IMG/VR virus record: IMGVR_UViG_3300023170_002041
Location: 1-25,801 of that record
DNA: 25,801 nt
Reading direction: 5' to 3' (one strand)
Origin: a virus
Shown here piece after piece: positions 1-7,670 of the stretch. The position numbers and the translations under genes were made by a program. The first letter of the stretch is position 1, and each line of letters begins with the position of its first letter. Under the pieces are notes generated by a model. It saw only the letters and a program-made list of their open reading frames with translations, had not been told where the DNA came from and searched no databases.

Positions 1-2
1 TA

Positions 3-479
3 TTACAACCCGTAAAAGATGTACTGTCAAACTTTGTACACGGAGACTTACAAAATAAGTTTATGGATTATAATGGAATCCGTATGAATGCTGAAAACTA
101 CATTTATCTATGTATGTTAGATAATCTTGATTTAATCTATAATGAGTTCGATATAGATTTAGGTGAGTACACTAAGGATATTATTAAATTCCAAAAATTT
201 ATCTTGTTAACATATGACAATTCTAAAAAAGATATATTCTTAAATTACGACTTTAAAAATTACTTTCTTGAGATTTTTGACTTAGCTCCAAATACACCGC
301 AAACTTTACTACCTGCTAAACGCTTAACTAAGTATATTGTAGATAATAAAGTTGGAATGTATAGAGATATAGATACAAAGGATGTGACAGACGCAGCTTC
401 ATTGCACAAAACTGTACTCAAGCGGGCACCAAATTTTAGACACAAGTCAACATATTATTTGTCAGTATTAGAAGATTAA
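3..479 (+). CDS. Hypothetical protein, 5' end cut by window edge
   Basis: The frame is open from base 3 to a stop at 477-479. The first ATG is at 63, but the codons upstream of it are open and read as ordinary protein (LQPVKDVLSNFVHGDLQNKF), and no clear ribosome binding site precedes that ATG, so the gene most likely begins outside the window. The visible 158 residues are rich in Asp, Asn, Tyr and Lys, have no membrane segment, and end with a basic stretch (RAPNFRHKSTYYL). I do not recognise the family. It is the first of three plus-strand genes and lies 15 bases before the TauD-like oxygenase, so the two are probably co-transcribed. Confidence 0.6.
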   Translation, partial: LQPVKDVLSNFVHGDLQNKFMDYNGIRMNAENYIYLCMLDNLDLIYNEFDIDLGEYTKDIIKFQKFILLTYDNSKKDIFLNYDFKNYFLEIFDLAPNTPQTLLPAKRLTKYIVDNKVGMYRDIDTKDVTDAASLHKTVLKRAPNFRHKSTYYLSVLED

Positions 480-494
480 AAGGAACCTATTTAA

Positions 495-1283
495 ATGTTT
501 GGCTTATCACGCGAACAGATACTTGAAGAAACAAGAGAACAAGGATATTTTTATAGACGTAACATAGATATGTCTAGACAAGATTTTTTAGATTTTTGTA
601 ACTATGTAGGTACGTCTTGGACTATTGATGTACATGCTATACATAAAGAAAGTTGGTCAGAAGACCAAATAATTAATTGGTCAAACAAAACTGCCTTCAA
701 AGGAAAAAGTATACCTTTTCATGCAGATAATCCATACCATCCCGACTATAAACTTCCTTTACGTTTGTTTTATGCAAAGAAAATACCTCATCCAGATTCT
801 GACGTAGTATGGTTTTTAAATATTACAAAATGGTTTGAAGACCAGGATGAAGAAACTAAAAATTATTTTAGAAGTTTAAAAGTTTTAACACAAGATTATA
901 AAGGCGGCTGGCAACCTTTTTGGAGTTCGTTAGTTAAAAAACATCCCATCACAGGTAAAGAAAGTTTTTATTGGGGAGCAATGTGTCTCCAAACTGATGT
1001 ATTTGGTATGATAAGCGATGAAGGACTAGAGTTCCCCCATTTTAGTTATACAATGGCTATACAGAAATCTACCAGAGAAATAGTTAGCGATGAAGAAATC
1101 TCTAGTTGGTTTAAAACTATGATGAATGACAAATACTTATACGGACACAACTGGAATGAAAAAGACGTATTAATAATGGATAATTGGGTAAGTTTGCATT
1201 ATATCGGAAATAGACAATACGAAGAAGAAAGGTTATTATGGAGAAAAACATTACTTCAGCCATGGCAGAAAATTATTGGTTAA
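495..1283 (+). CDS. TauD/TfdA-like Fe(II)/2-oxoglutarate-dependent oxygenase
   Basis: This 262-residue protein has the facial triad of the TauD/clavaminate synthase-like family: HAD at residues 76-78 (context PFHADNPYH), a distal His at 235 (MDNWVSLHY), and an Arg at about 250 (RLLWRKTL) in the usual place for binding 2-oxoglutarate. Length matches the family (about 260-300). Such enzymes hydroxylate small molecules or side chains using O2 and 2-oxoglutarate. The substrate cannot be read from the sequence. The ATG at 495 has an AAGGAA ribosome site upstream. The 3' end overlaps the next gene by 46 bases, so the two are translationally linked. 2OG oxygenases are frequent in marine T4-like phages (established knowledge). 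The family call is firm, the role is open. Confidence 0.82.
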   Translation: MFGLSREQILEETREQGYFYRRNIDMSRQDFLDFCNYVGTSWTIDVHAIHKESWSEDQIINWSNKTAFKGKSIPFHADNPYHPDYKLPLRLFYAKKIPHPDSDVVWFLNITKWFEDQDEETKNYFRSLKVLTQDYKGGWQPFWSSLVKKHPITGKESFYWGAMCLQTDVFGMISDEGLEFPHFSYTMAIQKSTREIVSDEEISSWFKTMMNDKYLYGHNWNEKDVLIMDNWVSLHYIGNRQYEEERLLWRKTLLQPWQKIIG

Positions 1284-1735
1284 CTGAAACTAAAGTAGTT
1301 ATTCCTGGTTTTTTCTTTGATTACATTACTAATCCTGCAAAAAGATTTGAAACAGGTATAGCATCGCATATAGGTAATGATTTTTGGCGGAAGTATGCAA
1401 ATGCCTATACTACAATAAAAGACTCTGGCGGATTAATTTTTAGAATTAAAATTGTTACAACTGATAGTATTACTATCAAACAAATATATCAAACAAAAGA
1501 TGTTAGAGATAGTTTTATAAGTTTAATAGATACTCATGTGTTTTATGATAAAATAGGAATTCCGTTTACTGAAAGCGAAAGATGTATCAACGAAGTTGAA
1601 AAAGAAGATATCATAAACAAGGCAAGGTCAAACGATAATGTTATTGTGCAGTATCTAAGACCTGATCATTATAGATCAGGAATAGTAATAGGTGATCCGT
1701 TAAAAGGAGAAAGTCTTGTTAGTATTTCCGATTAA
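1238..1735 (+). CDS. Hypothetical protein
   Basis: A 165-residue protein without a recognised domain. The start at 1238 is supported by AAAGG five bases upstream, inside the end of the oxygenase gene; an in-frame ATG at 1262 is the alternative. The N-terminus contains an aromatic segment (VVIPGFFFDYI), too short and mixed to call a membrane helix, and the rest is a mixed globular sequence. It overlaps the preceding gene by 46 bases and its last 36 bases run into the converging minus-strand hydroxylase gene. Working with the neighbouring oxygenase is a guess from position only. Confidence 0.6.
   Translation: MEKNITSAMAENYWLTETKVVIPGFFFDYITNPAKRFETGIASHIGNDFWRKYANAYTTIKDSGGLIFRIKIVTTDSITIKQIYQTKDVRDSFISLIDTHVFYDKIGIPFTESERCINEVEKEDIINKARSNDNVIVQYLRPDHYRSGIVIGDPLKGESLVSISD
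1661..1680. terminator. Hairpin at the convergent gene junction, possible terminator
   Basis: A perfect 7-bp inverted repeat (CCTGATC, 6-base loop, GATCAGG) lies about 20 bases past the stop of the minus-strand hydroxylase gene and inside the last codons of the plus-strand gene. No U-tract follows on either strand, so it is at best a weak or factor-dependent terminator. Its place between converging transcripts is what makes it plausible. Confidence 0.3.
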
Positions 1736-2206
1736 ATGTATTCTTGTAAATTTGCTTACATGAGGATTTGCATTTACAAATGTGTGAGGATATCTTGTAT
1801 CTACCCAATAAACGCTACCGTCAGCAGGTAATCTAATAAGTTGTTCGTCCACTAAAAAGAAACAGTTTTCGTTAGTTGTAATAGGTATGTGAATTCTTGG
1901 GCTGCTATCTTTGTGATATCCATAACAAGTTATACTTGGCAGTGACATGTATCGTGTTCTGTACAACCCATATTCTTCTATAATAGAATATGTATATTCT
2001 AACATATCATCGTAAAGACGGACAGTATATTCTTCTTCATCGTCACGATAGTTTGTATTTGTACTTATAGCACTGTCTACATCGTCTTTAGATTTTCCTT
2101 GTAAAGGATATTGACGTTGTTCTGGAATATAAAGTAAATCGTCACGAAGTTGATCTAAATCAACTTCGCCTATTTTTTTAATTAAGTGCGACCCAGCTTG
2201 TGCCAT
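1700..2206 (-). CDS. Aspartyl/asparaginyl beta-hydroxylase-like 2OG oxygenase
   Basis: The C-terminal half of this 168-residue protein carries the iron and co-substrate motifs of the aspartyl/asparaginyl beta-hydroxylase cupin family: H98-x-D100 (GYHKDSSPRIHIPI), H141 (YPHTFVNA) and R155 (FTRIHLIG). The spacing and the IHIPI and HTFVN signatures are typical. It is unrelated in sequence to the TauD-like enzyme at 495. The ATG at 2206 lies inside the end of the tail-fibre gene, with AAGG upstream, giving a 29-base overlap. Enzymes of this fold sit next to tail-fibre genes in other marine T4-like phages (recollection), so hydroxylation of a virion protein is possible but unproven. Confidence 0.75.
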   Translation of the reverse strand: MAQAGSHLIKKIGEVDLDQLRDDLLYIPEQRQYPLQGKSKDDVDSAISTNTNYRDDEEEYTVRLYDDMLEYTYSIIEEYGLYRTRYMSLPSITCYGYHKDSSPRIHIPITTNENCFFLVDEQLIRLPADGSVYWVDTRYPHTFVNANPHVSKFTRIHLIGNTNKTFSF

Positions 2207-3584
2207 CGTAACCTTGGAATTGAGTTAATGAAGTCACAAATACAATCATGCCAGCTGCTGGAGATGTTATGTCAGCATCACGTGCAGTAGGATCAGCATA
2301 CACTCCAGGTTGCACAAAACCTGATGCAGTTATGTTACCAACAACATCTAGTTTTTCGTCTGGATCGTCTTTGCCTATACCTAGCCTACCTTGTCTGTTA
2401 AACACCATAGCATTATCGGCACCGGTTGTACCTGTTTCGTCATATGTTAAGAACAATATACGTCCTGGCATAACGCCAGTACCAATTGCAGAAGTATATT
2501 TGTCTGGTCCTATTTTTAAAACAGCAGCGGGCGAGTATCCGTTGCCGTCATACCCTGTGTATGACATATCAATAATAGTATCACCTGCAGATAATACAGT
2601 TGGTGTTGCCTGTGATCCTCGAGCTGCTTTATATACAGCACCTGGACCGTTAGTTCCAGTTGTAATGCAACTTAATTGGAAAGGTGCAACATCTGGATCA
2701 TTGTCGTCACTTGTAACAATAACTTTTTCACTTGTAATCAATGCATTATCTACATTACATACAAGTGTATTAGTCATACCATCTAGCAATGCAGTGCTGT
2801 TATTTCCAAAAACAGAACCTTGTAAGTCTCCATCAACATAACCGTTTACGTTACCTTGTACATTACCTATAACATCGCCATTGTGTACACCAGTTGTATT
2901 ACCAGTTACATTACCAATTAAATCGTTAGTTAATGTTCCTACAATTACATCTGCATGTACCCAGGCATTTACTGCATCAACTAGTAGTACACTATTGTCA
3001 GCAAAAATAGAACCTTTTACATCACCTGTGTGATAACCTGTGGTATTACCAGTTACATCACCAGTGACATCTCCGGTTACATCCCCTGTAAAAGTATTTG
3101 TACTTACGTCTACCATTACAGTTGAATCGTCTGCTATTACATCAGAATTAATTGCACCTGCACTTAAAACACCATCTACTGAAAGACCACTGAAATAACC
3201 ATTACGCCATCTTAAAGAGTTACTACCAATATCGTAAGCAATGTCTTGTGCTGGCTTTAAGTGTCCGGATACATCTCCGCCTACATTAATTAAATCGCCA
3301 CCTGTTCCATCACCTAAGTTAATGTTTCCAGTAGCAACAATATTACCAGTAATGTTTATATTGCCTGTACCGTTAATATTAAAACCGTTAAGGTCTAAGT
3401 TACCACCTAATTGTGGATTTGGATCATTGTTTACAGCGTTAGTTGCACCAACTTGCTTGCCGCCGGATGTGGTTCCATCACCGACATAAACCAATTTTGT
3501 GTCAGTGGTATATATTAATTCTCCCGATGCGGGAGTAATAGCTAATCTTTCAGCATTTGTGCCGCGTCTGATCTGTAGGGCCAT
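2178..3584 (-). CDS. Tail fibre / receptor-binding protein with repeated modules
   Basis: The 468-residue protein begins like the N-terminal domain of phage major tropism determinant and related fibre proteins (MALQIRRGTNAERL, then GELIYTTDTKLVYVGDG). The middle is low-complexity Gly/Asn/Asp/Thr sequence with GDVTG-type pentapeptides (about 167-190, 222-255) and three related modules of the form A/N-D/N-N/D-S-x(2)-L/V-x-D near residues 150, 195 and 262. Near residue 405 a segment reads GRLGIGKDDPDEKLDV, typical of fibre shafts, and the end (GYDGTSWVALN) closes a short C-terminal domain. The ATG at 3584 has AGGAG seven bases upstream and a late-promoter-like box about 30 bases upstream, which fits a structural gene. 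A role in host recognition is inferred. Confidence 0.8.
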   Translation of the reverse strand: MALQIRRGTNAERLAITPASGELIYTTDTKLVYVGDGTTSGGKQVGATNAVNNDPNPQLGGNLDLNGFNINGTGNINITGNIVATGNINLGDGTGGDLINVGGDVSGHLKPAQDIAYDIGSNSLRWRNGYFSGLSVDGVLSAGAINSDVIADDSTVMVDVSTNTFTGDVTGDVTGDVTGNTTGYHTGDVKGSIFADNSVLLVDAVNAWVHADVIVGTLTNDLIGNVTGNTTGVHNGDVIGNVQGNVNGYVDGDLQGSVFGNNSTALLDGMTNTLVCNVDNALITSEKVIVTSDDNDPDVAPFQLSCITTGTNGPGAVYKAARGSQATPTVLSAGDTIIDMSYTGYDGNGYSPAAVLKIGPDKYTSAIGTGVMPGRILFLTYDETGTTGADNAMVFNRQGRLGIGKDDPDEKLDVVGNITASGFVQPGVYADPTARDADITSPAAGMIVFVTSLTQFQGYDGTSWVALN

Positions 3585-3615
3585 GTACGAACTCCTGGTA
3601 ATAATTATTCATATG

Positions 3616-3623
3616 TATTTATG
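3616..3623 (-). promoter_or_regulatory. T4-type late promoter-like box (CATAAATA)
   Basis: On the minus strand the box reads CATAAATA, one base from the T4 late consensus TATAAATA, and lies 31 bases upstream of the tail-fibre ATG. It occupies one of the few true intergenic gaps (3585-3636). Structural genes of T4-like phages are normally driven by such boxes. Confidence 0.5.
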
Positions 3624-3636
3624 CCTTTTGGAGAAT

Positions 3637-3948
3637 TCATTTACGTTTCTTCATAAACAATCTAGTTCTATTTTGTATATCTCGCTTAACTCGTTCTGTA
3701 TCTAATCGGAAATCTATGTTTTCTATAACATCTTCGTATTGAGAAAACAAATCCTCTAAAGCCTCTTCTAAATCTGGAATTTCTTGGTCTAAGGACTTTT
3801 TAACGTCAATATCCCAAATTTTACCATCTCTGAAGTATACCTTTACACTATCTAAATACTGTACTGGTATAACTTCAACTTCGACATCATCTAAAATTTC
3901 AGGCCAGCGATCTATAACGGAAGGGGGGAGCTTCTTGTTCTTAGGCAC
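3637..3948 (-). CDS. Conserved marine T4-like phage hypothetical protein (GTG start)
   Basis: A 103-residue protein starting with GTG at 3948 (MPKNKKLPPS), overlapping the end of the upstream gene by 8 bases. The sequence resembles small proteins I recall from cyanophage genomes, with a conserved run (KIWDIDVKK) after a beta-rich middle and an acidic helical region, ending in a very basic tail (RTRLFMKKRK). No membrane segment or catalytic motif is visible. No better ATG lies nearby. It stands between a late-promoter-driven fibre gene and other conserved unknowns, so a morphogenesis or regulatory role is possible but not shown. Confidence 0.72.
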   Translation of the reverse strand: MPKNKKLPPSVIDRWPEILDDVEVEVIPVQYLDSVKVYFRDGKIWDIDVKKSLDQEIPDLEEALEDLFSQYEDVIENIDFRLDTERVKRDIQNRTRLFMKKRK

Positions 3949-4549
3949 CTTCTTTCACTTTACTCTTTTTTTTAGTAGGAACAAGATCTTCTGCTTGTTC
4001 TCTAAGACGCTTTGCTTCTTTAAATAAAGAATCTGCCTGTGATCTATACTGTGCAGCTAAATCCTCGTCAGTCAACAAACCATCAGTAGTAACAGCAGCA
4101 GCTTCGTTTAACGGCTCTACAACTGATTCAGTTTCTTGTGTTTTTTGTGTTTCTTGTGTAGATGCACCTTTAAGTGCTAGATCTGCAACAGTAACACCTT
4201 TTTGTTCTGCGATAATTTGATTTAGTTCTGCTAAACTAATTACTGTTTGTCTATCAGGAGTCATTTCTACAGAGTCAGTGGGCATTTTTACCATCTTGCC
4301 TGTTGTATGGAAACCTGCAAGCATGTTTCTGCCATCTGGTAAAGTTGTTCTTGCCATAACCTCAGCAAATTCGTTTGCTCTTTGTCCTGCGTCAGACTCG
4401 ACTGCTTTCATTAGTGTGTCGTGCTCTTCGGCCATTAAGTTTTCGGTAGTAACTACAACACAGTTATCAGGTTCGTTAGGCACAACTCTGTATGCAACTA
4501 CAACCTTCCTTTTATTATTTTTAATTCTACCTACATGTTTAAGTGCCAT
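3941..4549 (-). CDS. Conserved marine T4-like phage hypothetical protein
   Basis: This 202-residue protein has a basic N-terminus (MALKHVGRIKNNKRKVVVAY), a globular core with a DGRNMLAGFHTTGK segment near residues 92-105, and a C-terminal third that is low-complexity (STQETQKTQETES) and then helical and charged, ending KKKSKVKEGA. I recall similar proteins in cyanophage genomes without a known function. The ATG at 4549 has GGAGAG about 6 bases upstream. It lies 2 bases after the stop of the upstream 77-residue gene and overlaps the downstream gene by 8 bases, so the three form one translational unit. A structural or assembly role would fit the position, but the sequence itself does not show it. 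Confidence 0.75.
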   Translation of the reverse strand: MALKHVGRIKNNKRKVVVAYRVVPNEPDNCVVVTTENLMAEEHDTLMKAVESDAGQRANEFAEVMARTTLPDGRNMLAGFHTTGKMVKMPTDSVEMTPDRQTVISLAELNQIIAEQKGVTVADLALKGASTQETQKTQETESVVEPLNEAAAVTTDGLLTDEDLAAQYRSQADSLFKEAKRLREQAEDLVPTKKKSKVKEGA

Positions 4550-4551
4550 AA

Positions 4552-4785
4552 TTACTCTCCTTTAGCGGCTGCTTGTTGGGTAGAGACTGCACTTAAAAAT
4601 GTATCTAACTTATTATATACTTGACCAACGGTCATCATTTCGTTAGGTTTAAATGCTCCTCTACTACTTGCAACATCGATAATTGTTTTAATACCTGCTA
4701 GGTCTTGGATTGTAAGTTCAGGACCTTGCTCCTGTTGTACAGGTGCTTCTTCAGTTGCAATTTCTTTAGTAACTTCTTCAGTCAT
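4552..4785 (-). CDS. Small conserved phage hypothetical protein
   Basis: A 77-residue acidic protein. The first 23 residues are Glu/Gln/Thr-rich and probably disordered; the remainder (LTIQDLAGIKTIIDVASSRG, then MTVGQVYNKLDTFL) reads as two or three helices and matches a small conserved protein I recall from marine T4-like phages. The start has GAGGAG upstream in the short gap at 4786-4808. It is followed within 2 bases by the 202-residue protein gene. No function is known to me. Confidence 0.7.
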   Translation of the reverse strand: MTEEVTKEIATEEAPVQQEQGPELTIQDLAGIKTIIDVASSRGAFKPNEMMTVGQVYNKLDTFLSAVSTQQAAAKGE

Positions 4786-4808
4786 TATATACTCCTCTAG
4801 TATGTTAT

Positions 4809-5081
4809 TTAATTATATTTTAAGTGTGGACACGCCAAAGTGAAATAAGAACATTCTTTATGATCTTCAAAGCCGATCTTTAAAACTGTATCTATGTCAC
4901 CATGGTTGTTTACTAGTACAGATTTTCCTATGTAAAATCTGCCTTTTAAGTTAGTAGTAATCCATTTAGATATACTTTGTTCGATGTTATACCTTACTGG
5001 TATATTTACATATTCAAAGTGTGGTACAGCTACAGACTGACGGCGAATATTAAAAAAATCGTAATGATTAGGCTTCTTCAT
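4809..5081 (-). CDS. Hypothetical protein
   Basis: A 90-residue protein with a mixed alpha/beta pattern: a beta stretch (VAVPHFEYVNIPVRY), a helix (NIEQSISKWITTNLKGRF), then more strands and a C-terminal ECSYFTLACPHLKYN containing two Cys and a His. The ATG lies inside the last codons of the VWA protein gene (14-base overlap), which implies translational coupling. I do not recognise a domain. Linked expression with the MoxR/VWA pair is the only functional hint. Confidence 0.65.
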   Translation of the reverse strand: MKKPNHYDFFNIRRQSVAVPHFEYVNIPVRYNIEQSISKWITTNLKGRFYIGKSVLVNNHGDIDTVLKIGFEDHKECSYFTLACPHLKYN

Positions 5082-6411
5082 AGTGCGCTGTGACGCCGAA
5101 TGGCGCTTTCATGTCTTTGTCTCTGTGGCCGTGTACAATAAAGATAGTATCACAGTATTCTGGATCACCCCAACTATCCCATGGATACCCGTCTGTAAAC
5201 ATAATAAATTTCTTAGGTTGGATATCATGTTCTTTCATATATTCCCAATTAGCCATAAAGTCGGTACCACCACCGCCCATAATTTCGTAGTCTAATAAGT
5301 CATCCCCACCATCTGCACTAAAGTCTTGTTCGTTATAAACTTTAGTATCAAAACACCACAATTTAATATTGTAGTCTTTGTATTCTTCCATGATGCCTTT
5401 TACTTCACCTAGAAAATCTTTTGCTTGGTCGTCACCAATAGAACCTGACATATCTAAGCTGACACAAACATCAATTGTGTCCATAAAATTCATTCCCGGT
5501 AGTATAGCACCAGTGTGCCAGCCTTTGCGTGACGGACGACTAAATGTATAATCATTGCGAATAGTTGATTGGATTTGCTGACGTAGTAATTCCCGCCAAT
5601 TCATTTTAGGTTCTGTAAGTTCTTTGATCATACGCTGGATTTCACCTGGCACGTTGCCGGCTCCTGCGCTCTGAGCGGACTGTAACATTCCGTCTTTAAT
5701 TTCATCGCGTATTTTTTTAAGTTCTTCTTTAGAAAATTTAGGTTTTTTCTTACTGACGTTATTACCGTTTTCGTCTTTTTCTTCTTGTCCATCACCGTCG
5801 CCGTCACCGTCGCCCTCCATGTCGAGGTGTTCGTCGAGCATTTCGCCTAGTTGTTTAAGATATTCTTCTCCGTTTTTCTTAGCAGAGTCAAACAGCTCAT
5901 CGTAGATTTCTTCTGATGTCCATTCTTCATATTTAAAATCTTGGTAACAGTCTACAAATTTAGGTTTTTCGCCAATACGATCACGAACAAGCAAATTATT
6001 TACTTTGTAATCGGCAGCAATGTTATACAACATAGGGATACGATCACCTCTGCGTCCTAAATGATCATATACGCAATGTAAAATTTCATGAGCAATAACA
6101 AACTCAATTTCTTTATTGTTCATTTCATTAAAGAACTGAGTATTAAAATATAAGTTTCTACCGTCAACGGCGGCAGTCATAAGCCACTCGTCGGCAGCAA
6201 CAATGCGCAAACGTGTAGCCATGTTACCAAAAAACGGATGGCGCATTAACAGCCCTACCCGTGCAACAATAATTCTTTCAATTACATCCTTACGCATCTC
6301 TAATAATGCGGATTCTGTAATATTAGGATCCGGTTGCCAATTTTTTAGTTTTGTTTGCGTGTCTTTGGCAGACATTTTTAGTGCGGTATATTGAGGTAAA
6401 AAATCTAACAT
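5068..6411 (-). CDS. Metallopeptidase-like protein with C-terminal VWA domain (DUF2201-type)
   Basis: In this 447-residue protein the N-terminal domain carries a zinc-peptidase HEILH at 108-112 followed by an NIAADYKVN segment at 130-138, as in the putative metallopeptidases that precede VWA-like domains. Residues about 196-225 form an acidic linker with a GDGDGDGDG run. The C-terminal VWA-like domain has the MIDAS elements DMSGS (320-324), GGGGTD (379-384) and FTDG (405-408). Proteins of this build work with MoxR AAA+ ATPases, and such an ATPase lies directly upstream here. The ATG at 6411 has AGGA six bases before it and its own promoter at 6440-6468. The likely role is a chaperone-like or proteolytic module acting on virion or host proteins. 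The target is unknown. Confidence 0.85.
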   Translation of the reverse strand: MLDFLPQYTALKMSAKDTQTKLKNWQPDPNITESALLEMRKDVIERIIVARVGLLMRHPFFGNMATRLRIVAADEWLMTAAVDGRNLYFNTQFFNEMNNKEIEFVIAHEILHCVYDHLGRRGDRIPMLYNIAADYKVNNLLVRDRIGEKPKFVDCYQDFKYEEWTSEEIYDELFDSAKKNGEEYLKQLGEMLDEHLDMEGDGDGDGDGQEEKDENGNNVSKKKPKFSKEELKKIRDEIKDGMLQSAQSAGAGNVPGEIQRMIKELTEPKMNWRELLRQQIQSTIRNDYTFSRPSRKGWHTGAILPGMNFMDTIDVCVSLDMSGSIGDDQAKDFLGEVKGIMEEYKDYNIKLWCFDTKVYNEQDFSADGGDDLLDYEIMGGGGTDFMANWEYMKEHDIQPKKFIMFTDGYPWDSWGDPEYCDTIFIVHGHRDKDMKAPFGVTAHYEEA

Positions 6412-6439
6412 TGCTGATCCTGGTTTGTTAATTTAATAT

Positions 6440-6468
6440 ATAGTAACATTATTTACTACAAATGTCAA
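6440..6468 (-). promoter_or_regulatory. Sigma70-type promoter for the metallopeptidase/VWA gene
   Basis: On the minus strand TTGACA (6463-6468) is followed after exactly 17 bases by TACTAT (6440-6445). It lies in the gap between the MoxR stop and the VWA start, just past a hairpin terminator, so the two partner genes have separate transcription starts. Confidence 0.75.
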
Positions 6469-6471
6469 CCT

Positions 6472-6501
6472 AAAATTTATGGGGGACTAAGCCCCCATAA
6501 A
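6472..6501 (-). terminator. Rho-independent terminator after the MoxR gene
   Basis: A perfect 10-bp stem (6476-6485 with 6492-6501, five G-C pairs, six-base loop) begins 4 bases after the MoxR stop and is followed on the minus strand by TTTT. The short T-run makes it moderately strong. It sits back to back with the promoter at 6440-6468. Confidence 0.75.
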
Positions 6502-6504
6502 ATA

Positions 6505-7590
6505 TTATGCAGCCTGAGCTGCCGCAATATACTTGCCATAATTATCGTGGAACTCGTCGAAACATTCTACTTCGTCCGGATCAATTGGCAATGCATATTG
6601 AGTTAGTGCAAGTTTGATACCCATAACAACAAGTTCGGTTTCGAAATTATCCATTGCAAAACGCAAGAAGTTGTTGACTTTGTCATCAAACTTTTTATCG
6701 CCCTTATCGCAAGCTTCTTTTAGTTCGTAACAAAGAGACACAGTCAAGGAATACATAGCACTGATTTCTTTTGACTTTAGCTCTTTTACCTTACCAGAAA
6801 GAATATCGCTAGGGTTAGGCATTTGTCCAGCAACTTTACGGTGTGCCATAAATTTGACAGCCAAGCCTTCACCAACCGAGCCACTAACAAGATCGGTGGT
6901 GGTGTTCTCATCATCGTCGTCTTCGAGTAATTCTGATACAAACGACCAAGAACGAGGAGTAGCAAAAGAACGGCTAGGAGACTTAGGATCAAAGTCATAC
7001 AAGTCTTTCTTAGAGAAAGTCAAGTAGCCTACAACATCTTTATGGATGTTGTTTTCAATTGCCCAAACAAACCAGTCATCAAATGATACTGCAAGTTCGA
7101 TATGTACAAAACGGTTTGCCAATGGAGCCGGCATACGGTAAGTGACGCCTTTATCTGCTTCACGGTTACCAGCGGCGACAATCAAAACGTTGTCTGGCAA
7201 TTCGTACTGTCCTACACGACGATTAAGAATTAATTGGTATGCTGCCGCTTGTACTGCTGGCGCTGCCGAATTCATTTCGTCTAAGAACAAAATAATGTAT
7301 TTGTGTTTTGCAGCCAGTTCTGCGTCTGGTAATTCTGCAGGCGCCGCCCAAACCATTTTGTTATCGTTGGCAGCGTAATATGGGATACCTTTAATATCTG
7401 TTGGCTCCCAAAGTGAAAGTCTAACATCAATTACATGAGCCTCCATTGATTCTCCAATTTGATGTACAATATCTGATTTACCAATACCTGGAGGACCCCA
7501 CATAAAAATTGGGCGTTGTTTTTTAAAAGCTCGTACAATGCTTTTTTTAGCTTGATTCGGTGTTACAGTGCGGCTAGCGACAGCTTCCAT
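6505..7590 (-). CDS. MoxR-type AAA+ ATPase
   Basis: A 361-residue AAA+ ATPase. Walker A is GPPGIGKS at residues 32-39, Walker B is IILFLDEMNS near 98-107, and sensor 1 is IVAAGN. The glycine-rich P-loop context and the arginine-finger region (PAPLANRFVHIEL) are those of the MoxR class. The start chosen is the ATG at 7590, preceded by AAGGA; the frame is open to 7653, but that part has only a GTG and lies over the promoter. A deletion-free catalytic core suggests an active ATPase. The VWA/metallopeptidase gene follows after a terminator and promoter, the usual MoxR partner arrangement. It probably remodels or activates a protein complex. Its own strong promoter is at 7641-7670. Confidence 0.9.
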   Translation of the reverse strand: MEAVASRTVTPNQAKKSIVRAFKKQRPIFMWGPPGIGKSDIVHQIGESMEAHVIDVRLSLWEPTDIKGIPYYAANDNKMVWAAPAELPDAELAAKHKYIILFLDEMNSAAPAVQAAAYQLILNRRVGQYELPDNVLIVAAGNREADKGVTYRMPAPLANRFVHIELAVSFDDWFVWAIENNIHKDVVGYLTFSKKDLYDFDPKSPSRSFATPRSWSFVSELLEDDDDENTTTDLVSGSVGEGLAVKFMAHRKVAGQMPNPSDILSGKVKELKSKEISAMYSLTVSLCYELKEACDKGDKKFDDKVNNFLRFAMDNFETELVVMGIKLALTQYALPIDPDEVECFDEFHDNYGKYIAAAQAA

Positions 7591-7640
7591 AATGTATTCC
7601 TTCGTTTTTGTTTCAGTGCTTAATTTCTTACTATGTATAT

Positions 7641-7670
7641 ATAATAGCATCACTCTAAAGGAAATGTCAA
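7641..7670 (-). promoter_or_regulatory. Sigma70-type promoter for the MoxR gene
   Basis: On the minus strand TTGACA (7665-7670) is followed after 18 bases by TATTAT (7641-7646). The -35 box and part of the spacer lie inside the last codons of the Smr gene. The start site would fall about 40 bases before the MoxR ATG at 7590. Confidence 0.7.

Noticed and set aside
2248-2841. Long plus-strand open frame opposite the tail fibre
   Set aside because: It is Pro/Ser-rich shadow coding of the repetitive fibre gene, with no ribosome site or recognisable protein features.
5795-5825. Short GAC/GGC-type simple repeat in the VWA gene
   Set aside because: It encodes the acidic GDGDGDGDG linker. No sign of a regulatory role.
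7591-7653. A longer MoxR N-terminus starting at 7653
   Set aside because: The first codon is GTG without a ribosome site, and the stretch lies over the promoter at 7641-7670. The ATG at 7590 has AAGGA upstream.
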